A DNA stretch of 64,000 nucleotides from Prinsepia uniflora (Eukaryota; Streptophyta; Magnoliopsida; Rosales; Rosaceae), in NCBI GenBank assembly GCA_032719365.1, contig CM064873.1, positions 43,128,332 to 43,192,331 on the forward strand, in the 5' to 3' direction. Under the pieces are notes generated by a model, which saw only the letters and a program-made list of their open reading frames with translations, was not told the origin of the DNA and did no database searches. The position numbers and the translations under genes were made by a program. Positions 23,073 to 32,997 of this stretch are shown in pieces. How positions within the stretch are numbered: the first letter of the stretch is position 1; every line of letters starts with the position of its first letter.

Positions 23073-23084
23073 GCTCTGATACCA
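23073..23084 (-). other. Primer-binding site of the gypsy element (tRNA-iMet)
   Basis: Minus strand TGGTATCAGAGC, two bases from the LTR end at 23087 and about 86 bp upstream of the gag start. It is the same primer site as in the LARD-type elements at 840 and 40885. Confidence 0.93.
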
Positions 23085-23086
23085 AT

Positions 23087-26012
23087 TGACAGGACCCACC
23101 CCGATTATCGCCTCGATAATCAGGAAGCATCTTGCTCCCGTCTGAAAATCGAATCCAAAAGACCAGAAAACTAAATAATATTACATCACACCCATTGTCA
23201 GACCAGGGAGATTAAACAAATACATCCGACTGGACGTCAAGTCCACAGTTTCACAGAGCATAATATTACAAAACAGGTTAAAGAACAAATCCTACTCTAT
23301 GAACTAACTACTCCGCAACGAAAAACATTATGCCTCTGCCTCTGCCTCGGCGCTAGCCCCCGAACTTGTACCACGACCTGGAGGGTAGTTAAAACAACAA
23401 AGTGTGAGTGGACAGAAACAAAGGTTTACAGAAAACAGTTTAAGGAAATCTGGGTTCGCCCTCCAGTTTTACAACACGCATGCATAACCAAATATTCGAA
23501 AATCGCGTAATAACATTTGAAAACTCTTTTCTCGAAACACATGTAAAACAATTTAATATTACCAGAATCCAGAAACCGTCATTTTGAAACATCAATTGCA
23601 CAAATACAGTAAAAAGTAAGTCAATAATCCCAATTAAGCCGTTGGATCCATCCGAGTCTTTAAACTCAATATCAGGCCTTCCCGGGATATCAACGAGTCT
23701 TTAAACTCAAAACATGATCAATAGGCCTCGGGGGTATCACAATAACCGAGTCTTTAAACTTATTCCAGGTCTTTAAACCCAATTTTCGGGCCCGCCCCCG
23801 TCATCAATAAACCGGGTCTTTAAACCCAAAACCAGATCCAACATTCAACCGGGTCTTTAAACCCAAAACCGTTTTTTTTAAAACACAATTAACCAGGATT
23901 CATCATAAACCGTTTTCCAACATCATTCCGAAATCATATCTCGTCATAACAGGACTTATGTCCGAATTCACATGCAAATTCCAAAATATGCAATTCCCGA
24001 AATCACTCCACACTTATAATCAAAACATCATAAATCCGCAACATGCATATTCATATCCAGATACTTCATCAAAACATCATTCATGCACAAGCAAAAACCG
24101 TAACCTCGAAATGCGTGAAATACGATAAATATCTCGAAAAGCGTGAAAACACGTAAAACCGAAATATCATATCACCAGCATAAAATCATATGTAAAACCA
24201 TAAGATAAATAAGTAAAATAGTCATGCATGCCCGATTTAGAAATCAAAAAGTCCACTCACGGTTTTAGGACGCGTCAATCGCGTCCCTCGCGCTCCTCCG
24301 TAGCTTCGGAAGTGTCTGGGCCTGTATAAACGTACAAGAAGGGTTACAAACATCCTCAAATAGCTCGTATGATTTTTCCCTAATTTTCCGGATTTTTCGG
24401 CGAAATTAAACTTAGAGACTTAACCTTCCGGACTCCCGAAATTATCCCGAATGACTCCCGATCCACTCGAACTCTAAAGATAAAATGTTAATTAAACTGA
24501 AATGATTAAATCTCATGTTGACCGTGATCGGAGTTAACATCACACATGCCGTCACGCGCCGCCCAAAGTGGCTGCACGTGAAGGCCACGCGCCAAGCTAC
24601 AGTACCTTCGTCCTTACCCGAATAGACTGATAAACGGGTCTGATACCCGCGGCTCAACCCGATTAGTTCACCCTCAATTCTCAATCGATTCTTCCCGTTT
24701 TCAATCCTATTATCTTCTCTAATCAATTAATTTTAGGTCTGCATTAACGGTTAACCTCGACTAACACTAAATCGACCCAACTTAAGCTCGAACAGTCGAA
24801 CAAGTCGACGCCTGGAACTCACCCAAACTAGCTCCATTTTCAAATTAACTTCACCAGTAGCTTAAGGGGACTTAGACGAACTCAATGGCACAAACAATTT
24901 AACTCGCCGTTACCTGGAAGTCGTCGTCCTCAACACTGGTTTTCCTCTGAAACTGAGACTCAGGTTCCCGACCAACCAGTCCTCCTCCTCCCTCGATTTT
25001 TGCACGGTTGTGCTCGTAGTGACCCTAGAAGTCTAACACGGCCCTTGGTTTCGTTCAACACGCCTCAGGAATTAAATTCGATTTTTCCCTCCAACTGGTT
25101 CTTCTCTGAACTGGTACCTGAGCTCCTGAGCAATCCTTGCTCAATTCACTTGATCTCGTGCACGGTTATGTTTCTGCTGCTCCCAGAAAGCTCTCTGTGT
25201 GTCTGAATTGGTCCCAAAACCCGAAGGAATTGAACTCTGAGATTTCCCCCCAAAAACCCGAAAATGGTTCTTCACTGTTTATCTCAATCTCAGCCTTCAC
25301 ACTGATGCACAAACGACCTCAAATGAATCCTCACTTCATTCCCATACACGGTTAATCGATAGAATGGCAAACAGCCCGTGGGAGACCCAACTGAGGTCTC
25401 TGAAAATGTCTCTCACGCACACAGAAGCCATGGCCCTTTCTTTAACCCAGCCCGTGCTCTGTGTGGCCTCAGTCCGTTCACCAATGTCCCCCACTGCCTC
25501 AATTAACTTAAACAATACATCTGATCGATCCACTAGGCCATAAACAATTTCACGCACAACACACCACGGCCGTGCACTCTGTTTTCCACGGTGGTGAACA
25601 GTACCCCGTGTAAAAAGACCAAAATGCCCTCAGGGCAAAAATTACCAAAATGCCCTCCAACTTCCGTGACCCGTAACTCGGCCTCGGGACCTCGAGACGA
25701 ACCTAACGGTCTTCGAATCATGTGAAAACCAATTGTCAAACAAAAAGTCAACTTTTTCCCATATAACGTCCAAATTACGATAATGCCCCTGAACTTCCGA
25801 ACATCATAACTTTCGCCTCGAGCGTCCGAATCGGACGTGCCACCTGTCTATGAACTCGTGACGTCCCGAACTGCGTCACTGTCATTGTTCAACGTCCGTT
25901 CGACCTCCCAATCAAAAAGTCAACAAATTGACCACACGAATCACAGGGATAAAAACGTCGTTTTATTCAATATTTTACAATATTACATTTTCAGAATGTC
26001 TGGGGCATTACA
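23087..26012 (-). mobile_element. 5' LTR E of the gypsy element
   Basis: This 2926-bp LTR starts on the minus strand TGTAATGCCCCAGACATTC (plus end 26012) and ends GGTGGGTCCTGTCA (23087). It carries GTGTGAGTGGAC at 23402-23413 and GTCCACTCAC at 24251-24260. A six-unit hairpin array lies at 23654-23864, and the terminal stem GTCTGAC ... TCAGACGGGAGCA is present with a loop of about 60 bases. Its TGTAAYRCCCC start groups it with LTR J and LTR L. No 3' LTR is present, so its target duplication cannot be checked. Confidence 0.9.
23654..23864 (-). repeat. Six hairpins with constant CTTTAA loop and covarying stems in LTR E
   Basis: On the plus strand: GAGT-CTTTAA-ACTC at 23654-23667 and 23695-23708, a one-mismatch copy at 23748-23761, AGGT-CTTTAA-ACCC at 23767-23780, and GGGT-CTTTAA-ACCC at 23814-23827 and 23851-23864. 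The stem moves from GAGT/ACTC to GGGT/ACCC while the loop is unchanged. The units occupy the LTR zone that holds the GGGCC arrays in LTRs A and C. Confidence 0.88.
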
Positions 26013-26756
26013 GAGCGTGTGGCCGCTGCCAGTCGTCCGGACAACATGAAATATTTTTCTTTTAATTTTCTGAGATTAATTATATATTTTCTGGAATTAT
26101 TGGACATTGTTTGAGCATAGTCCTAAATATCTAATGTATTTTCTTAATAATTTAGGTATCCTTTAATTATTCTTTGATTGCTTTTTAATTATGGAAATTT
26201 CTGGTTTATTGTGTTGGTTGAATTTGTGGTTATACATTTGGTAATGATGTGTTTGGGTAAGCTTAAAAGGTGATGAAAAGGATAACCATATATAAATCTT
26301 GTTTATGGAAGAATTAGGAATTCCAATTATGTATTGGAATAAATATTAGTAATCAAAATTGGTGATTTTGTATATATTTACTTAGAGCCATAATCAATTA
26401 TGTACGAGTTACATAAAGAAATTTTCCTTGGATATCTGTAAAACGGATTAACCGGTAAATAATTAGAACTAGAGAAACCTATGGAAATTATGGAACTAAG
26501 TACAATCTTGTTTGAATCCCAAGTGGTACGTTGAAATTGGTTGTACAAGAAATGAGCTTAGTTTAATTATGCTTTCTTCTCCTTGTCGGGGAGCGGGTTG
26601 GATGTGGGCAGAAACCCCGCAAGGATAAATTAGGTTTGGTTAATTAGCTAAAACTGGGACATGAATAAAGTTAGCAATATCCCTAGTCTGACCTGAATTG
26701 TCGGACGGGAGCAGAATCGGTTTAATTTTTCGCAATTTTGGGGACGGATCCACTCA
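26013..26756 (+). mobile_element. Possible degenerate end of a related LTR
   Basis: Near 26690-26756 the sequence reads CCCTAGTCTGAC, a short loop, GTCGGACGGGAGCAGA and then GGGGACGGATCCACTCA, which parallels the end of the LTR superfamily (TGTCTGAC ... GTCAGACGGGAGCAGG ... GGGATGGGTCCTGTCA). The preceding 650 bases are AT-rich and cannot be aligned by eye. The GTGAGTGGAC/GTCCACTCAC pair is absent, so this may be a distant member or chance. Confidence 0.35.
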
Positions 26757-28939
26757 TTACCAATGCCTCTACAACAAGATATGCTCTAATTACGTTACCC
26801 TTAGCCGGTAGTTTCATGTTTCGACTGCATAGCTTGTTAGGTTATTTGAGTTCCACCTGGTTTAGTCGTTGGTATCTTTAGTATATATGTTAGCATTAAT
26901 CAGCATCCAAGTGATTGTTCATCCCTACATTTTGCTAAAATACTAGTTATATAGTACCCACTTGTCCCCAAGCTGATTGGAGACATAGGGGTTGCCGGCG
27001 CTTTCACGCGGATGTGTACTGAGTGAACCTAAATATCTATCCTATCATCTAGGCACAGACCTAACTCCTGGGATAGAAGCCCACCCAAAATTGTTAACCC
27101 AAAAGAAAAAAAAAATATCTTATTAATTTATTCTAAATCCAAATAAGATAGAGAATGAAGTTCTTAAATATATTATCCAAATAAAAAGAGTATTTTTTGA
27201 TAATATTGCCTTGCAAACTAATAAGCTACAATTTTAGTACGTTTATATTATATGAGATTGCATAACATTGCTACCGTTTTTTTTTTTAATACTGAGGGAT
27301 TATTTTTCTTGAACTATTTTACATTGAATTATTGTTAATTTCCGGTCCACTCGATCTTTTATTTTAATACTTGGAAAGCTTTAAACGATTTGTGAGGAAG
27401 ATTCAGCCAGCCAGTATTCTGACGCGGCCAATTTCTCTTGTACAGGTTGTCACTCAACGTACTGTAACTTTTGCTTTTCTTGTTGACACTTTCTTTTGGG
27501 ATCATCATGCACATTATGTACGTAATAACTATGGCTATGCCGACTCTATATATAGCACTTACACTTTATTAATGTTCACTTTTAATTTGTTAGCTGCCTA
27601 AACACATGCATAATTTCACTTTTGGCTTCTTCCTCTGAATTCACTTGAATTTTTTCAGTGAGGGATCGATGTATTTCAAAATTAGTCATCGATACGTAAT
27701 AAATAGGTGAAAAATAGCGCGTAAACACAGGACAAAAGAAGTTTGGGTAAATTTGATGAAACTTGGTGGCATTAATAACAATAATTATTTGCATTTTATA
27801 CAGGAAAAAAAATAAAACCCTTTTTTTAATTAATGGCCTATGTAAATAGTTATATTATTATTGTCGATTTCATTGTGACATAGCTAGCTTTTATCATCAT
27901 GTCTTTGTTTGTTGTAGGCTTGTATCTATTCTTCGCAGAAGAAAATGTTAAGCTTGTTGTGTTTCCTTTAGCTTCATCCAGTTGCTTCTGAGGAATAACG
28001 ATTCGATCTATTTTCATATTTAATTGCGCGCATTCCTTGCCAAAACTTGTGTGTTAATGATTATTAGTATTTTATATTAATTTGTGATATTGATGGCATC
28101 AATCTATCGATATTTTAATCTCTCTCCATTTTACAAATAATAAAGACACGGGTATATATATATATATATATATATATAGACGGAGGTACAATATTGTATG
28201 TGTCTAGCTAACCTGGATTATTCAATAATAATATACCTACACTCATCAAAATTAAATAATTATTAATTTTCTTAATTAAGGTTCTCATTTAATTAACCTT
28301 AATTAATTACAATCAATAGGGGCCACTAGTATATATATATATATATATAGCATGACGAGCTTTCAATTTCAAGAGAATATACGCACCAAACAATATGATT
28401 TGTGGGATTCTTTATATACTTAATTGTCTATCCTTCAATTCATGATGCCCCATAATACGTATATATAGTTTCATCAAAAAAGAGATTAATTAACTGAAGA
28501 TGAAGACATATATATATTTCCTATAATACATATATACCATATATGTACTTGTCAATTCTCTCTGTGGAAAATGCTTTACTCCATTATTGAATGAAAAAAA
28601 AATGCTTTCTATTCACTTGATCATAAACAATTGTTTGCAAAAATCTTATGTAAAGATTATCTCCCTGATATATAAATCAATCAAATATTATAGATATGTT
28701 TTGATAATTCATTATTATTAAAACAATTGAAATTTTTAAAAATAATTAAGATTTTTGAGAGTGGTCATCAAATGAATTGAGTCGACTAAACAATTTATAA
28801 GTTGATTGATAAATATAAAATATAAGTTGATTGATTTTTTTTTAATGATGATATTTTGGTAGTAAAATAGAAAATTAGATGTTTTGACAATCACATGTAT
28901 ATAGAAAAAATTGTAATTAATCAACAACAGAAGAAGGAG

Positions 28940-28974
<35 letters not shown>

Positions 28975-29613
28975 CCACCCTAGCTAGTTGCTAGGGGGTA
29001 CGTGAATGAGAGTACATATCTTCCTATAGTGTATTATCGAAAATAATTGCACCACTAGCGGTTCATCATCCAGAAAGATGTATCGCACTCCAAACCAAAC
29101 ATTACCCGCCAAAGATTGAGCTCGACCCGATAGATGAAGACATAAAGGTGCTTATGATCGATGAGGAACCTCCTTGTTCCACCATTTTTAGTTAGGGTAC
29201 TTACTTTTTATATGTATCATAATGGGACTAGTTAATTTGTTTATTTCCTCAATCATGATTTCAATATCATACCTATAAGATCAAAAAAAAAAAATCAAGC
29301 AAATTGATGATCTTTTAGCCCATCATACCATCTTTGAAATAATATTTTAGAAGATTATAAATGGCAATATATAAATATAACAAAAATTAGCTAAATTGGA
29401 AAGGTACTGCTGTAGGTGGGAACCGGCCGGGGGATGGCGAAGCTTTTCTTTCTTATATTAATTGCTGCAATAAATACTTAACTATGCCCAACATCCTAAA
29501 CTACCATGAAAAGGACTCGCAATGAAGGAATAAAATAGTATTGGTTATTGATATCTCCTGTATAATCCTGACCAAAGATGAATATATCTGATGTCATCTG
29601 CAAATGAATTAGG
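26757..29613. other. AT-rich intergenic region upstream of the GRAS gene
   Basis: No gene was recognised. It contains (TA)n microsatellites at about 28153-28178, 28330-28349 and 28951-28974 (preceded by a CA run) and A/T homopolymers. A short open stretch at about 29055-29195 ends KIELDPIDEDIKVLM and so on to a stop; it looks protein-like but has no start or known family. The last kilobase probably includes promoter sequence of the GRAS gene. Confidence 0.55.
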
Positions 29614-29622
29614 TATATAAAG
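29614..29622 (+). promoter_or_regulatory. TATA box of the GRAS gene
   Basis: TATATAAAG lies 62 bp upstream of the ATG at 29684. A start site about 30 bp downstream would leave a 5' leader of roughly 40 bases. It is the best TATA match close to the start codon, although the region is AT-rich. Confidence 0.55.
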
Positions 29623-29683
29623 AAAGAGCAGGGCCTTAACTTAATCATCAGCTGCTCGCTGCCGGTAGCTGCAGGCCCAGGCC

Positions 29684-31359
29684 ATGGACATATCTCTTCT
29701 CTCATCTCCAAATAATAATAACAATAATAATTATCATAATCATAGTCATAGTCATAATGATAATCATAATAAAGAGGCCGCAGCAGCAAACTTATATCTA
29801 CACCCCCACTTCTCCTCATCATCATCATCCAATTCCAATCATCACTACAATATCAACCAGCAGCAGATGATGATCAAAATCAACGGTCTCCAAGCACCTC
29901 CATCCGCCTATACAGACATGCAGAGCAGCAACTACACTCGCCAAGTCGAGTCAATAACAAGCCGGTCGTCGGGGTCCAGCGAGGCAGCTGCAGGCGGAGC
30001 GGAGGAGGCGGCAGGCGGTGCTAAATGGGCGTCAACACTTCTGGTGGAGTGCGCGAGGGCCGTCGCCGACAAAGACTCCACTAAAATGAACCATCTTCTG
30101 TGGATGTTGAACGAGCTCGCTTCTCCTTACGGCGACTGTGAGCAAAAGCTCGCCTCTTATTTCTTGCAGGCACTCTTTTGCAAGGCCACCGACTCCGGCC
30201 TTCGGTGCTACAAAACCCTAACCTCCGTAGCTGAAAAGAGCCACTCCTTCGATTCAGCCAGGAAGCTGATCTTGAAGTTCCAGGAGGTGAGCCCGTGGAC
30301 AACGTTCGGCCACGTGGCTTCAAATGGCGCCATTTTGGAAGCCTTAGATGGAGAATCCAAGCTCCACATAATTGACATCAGCAACACCCTCTGCACTCAG
30401 TGGCCGACTTTGTTGGAAGCATTGGCCACAAGAAACGACGACTCGCCGCATCTGAAGCTCACCGTGGTCGTCACGAGCGGCCTAGTGATGAAGTCGGTGA
30501 TGAAGGAGATCGGGCAGAGGATGGAGAAGTTCGCTAGGTTAATGGGGGTCCCATTTGAGATTCATGTAATAAGTGGACTGAATCATTTGGGTGACCTCAC
30601 GAAAGAGGATCTAGGGGTCCAAGAGGAAGAGGCTATTGCTGTAAATTGTATCGGGGCTCTGAGGAGAGTTGAGGTTGCAAAGAGAGGGGATATGATTCAA
30701 ATGTTTCAGTCGCTGAAGCCGCGCGTCGTGACGGTGGTGGAGGAGGAGGCCGATGATCTCGTAATGATGACGTCATCATGGTCGTCTACCACCTCATCAT
30801 CACTCGTAGATAATAATAGTAATAATGATGGTGATGATATTGATATTGATGTTGATGATGATGAGTTTGTGAGGTGCTTTGAAGAGTGCCTTAGGTTTTA
30901 CACGTTGTACTTTGACATGTTAGAGGAGAGCTTTGTTCCCACGAGCAATGAGAGGTTGATGCTAGAGAGGGAGTGCTCGAGAAGCATAGTTAGGGCTTTG
31001 GGTTGCGATCATCGTATAAAAACAGCGATGCAGGCGATGAGGACGTGGACGGAGGAGCTGGCGAGTGCGAGAGAAGGGAGAGAGGGATCCAATGGTCGGA
31101 GAGGCTGAAGGAGGCATTTTCCCCCGTTGGATTTAGCGACGATGTTGTCGATGATGTCAAGGCGTTGCTAAAGAGGTATCGTGCTGGGTGGGCCCAACTT
31201 CTACCACCACAAGCAGCGGCAGAAGTAGTAGCAGGAGGAGGAGGAGAAGACAGTAGTAGTACCATTGATCATCAAACTGGAATTTACTTGACATGGAAAG
31301 AGGAACCAGTAGTTTGGGCTTCAATATGGAAGTTAAACCCTCATCGTCTTATAGGCTAG
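29684..31359 (+). CDS. SHORT-ROOT-like GRAS transcription factor, frameshifted near the 3' end
   Basis: Intronless, as SHR-type genes usually are. The frame from 29684 (MDISLLSSPN) runs 474 codons to a stop at 31106-31108. Residues 9-60 are Asn/His/Ser-rich. GRAS motifs follow: leucine repeat I around WASTLLVECARAVADKD (115-131), then ASPYGDCEQKLASYFLQALF (146-165), FQEVSPWTTFGH (199-210), the VHIID-type HIIDISNTLCTQWPTLLEAL (228-247), leucine repeat II with MEKFARLMGVPF (280-291), and PFYRE with SNERLMLERE (421-430). The SAW part is in another frame: from about 31020 to the stop at 31357-31359 it reads ECERRERGIQW, GFSDDVVDDVKALLKRY and EEPVVWASIWKL. The switch falls at an A5 run (about 31017-31021) and is one base. 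This may be an assembly error or a true mutation removing SAW. Residues 360-394 form an unusual Ser/Asn/Asp-rich insert. In Arabidopsis, SHR moves from stele to endodermis and acts with SCARECROW; that role here is inferred from similarity. Confidence 0.92.
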
Positions 31360-32992
31360 CTAACAATTGGGAATTCGATGAAGATCGCAATCTTCATTCC
31401 ACAATTATTCATGCAATTAAGCCCCTTTTGTTTTCATTTCTTTTCTTAATTTTCCCTACCTTTCCTATACTTTTTCCTATGCTAGCTTTGTTTGTGCTGA
31501 ATTGGGAGTTTGTGTATGTTTCTTTGGTGTTATTTTATTGCACTTGTCCTCTTTTCATCAATTTCCATACTAGTGTAAATTTGCATTTGGATTGCTTCTT
31601 TGCGTCCTATATCGATCTCTTTCTTCCCTCATCGTATAGGATTTGCTAGATTCAAATAAGTTGAAGAAATTAACTTAATAAATTTCATTTCCATATATGG
31701 TGTTTTCAAATACAAATATGTGTGCATATATCTATTTATTTATATTGCTTGTAACTAGGGAGATGCAATAAAAATAAGAGATGTGGTAATCTGTTGGTAT
31801 CTCGATCGGTCCGGTCCGGCCCGGTCAGTTGGAGTGCTTATATGGATGCGAGGAAATAAGTACGGGCTGGATATCAGTATACCATAGTATCTATATATAG
31901 AGCTAGCGGATATGATATTGGCTTCTCCCGACTAGAATCCGATCCCTATCTATATAACTTATAACGTTAATTAATTTATTATGTTTTTTCTTAGATTGTA
32001 TGAAATAGTCCTATATTTTCTGCTTTATATATATATATATGTATTTTGATTATATGAACTTAATTGTGTTAAAAATAAAGGAAAATATAGGGTAACACCC
32101 AGTCGGGGTAACCAAACCCTAAGAGGCTAAGAATGGTGCTTACCTTTGAGAATGCTGCTAGTTCTGCCTCTGATGCCTCATCAGAGTTGCCTGAAGAGCT
32201 ATTTATGATTCTGAATAAATTTGGTTGGATTAGGGTGAGTATCTAATTAGTCATTTTTTTTAATCCTAAAGAGGTTTTGCAACCTTGCTGTTTTTATTGT
32301 TTGTAATGGACTTTCTCTATTGGATTTTGATGTTTTGATGATTTTATTGTTTGTAATAGATATTCTATGTTGGATTTTGATGCCTTGATGATTTTATTGT
32401 TTGTAATGGACATTTGAGGTTGGATTTTGATGTCGTAATGATTTTCTTATTTGTAAAGGACATTGATTAGTTGTAATGGACATTAATTAGGCTGTAATGG
32501 ACATTGATTAGGCAATAAATATTGATTACTGCATAAAAAACAAAAAAGAAAATGGTTTTCAAAGAAACCCAAACGGGTTCGCCCGATTTGAACCAAAAAA
32601 TGTCGGTTTTACCCGAAACCGAACCAAATCGAACATTTCTGTTTCGGTCCTAGTCAGTTTTTCAAGGAAAAATCGGATCGAACCGAAACCGGTTCATCAA
32701 AACGGATTGATTTCAATTTTGGTAAAAAAACTGAACCGAAAAACCGATTAATAGGGCTAAATGACACCCTCACGACCCGAACCCCCTCCACTGGCATCCC
32801 TATTTATAGTCTAGATACGTGCTAGAATATACAATCAATTAATTTAGTATCAACTGTGAGCGCATATTGTATAATGCCGCGTATTAACCTTTAATGTGGT
32901 TAATCTATTTTTTTTTTAAGAAATAAGCAAAATTACAAGTTTCCTCAAGAAGAACCATAATTTATGATCATATCGTAAAAATACTCGTTAGA
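31360..32992. other. GRAS 3' flank and AT-rich spacer with a short tandem repeat
   Basis: The first few hundred bases are presumably GRAS 3' UTR. At about 32294-32470 is a three-copy, roughly 60-bp tandem repeat built on TTTTATTGTTTGTAATGGA ... TTGGATTTTGATG. At 32133-32234 a 34-codon open stretch starts MVLTFENAAS and ends at a donor-like AGG|GTGAGT; it may be an orphan first exon. At 32580-32750 is an AACCGAACC-rich stretch. No other gene was recognised. Confidence 0.5.
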
Positions 32993-32997
32993 TATTA

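Noticed and set aside
26013..26756. Full solo LTR of the superfamily
   Set aside because: Only the last ~70 bases resemble the family end; no start, no inverted arm pair and no target duplication were found, so it is listed only as a low-confidence relic.
29496..29828. Minus-strand frame over the GRAS start (110 codons)
   Set aside because: It is the shadow of the Asn/His codon repeats and promoter; composition is low-complexity and the plus strand has a clear GRAS protein.
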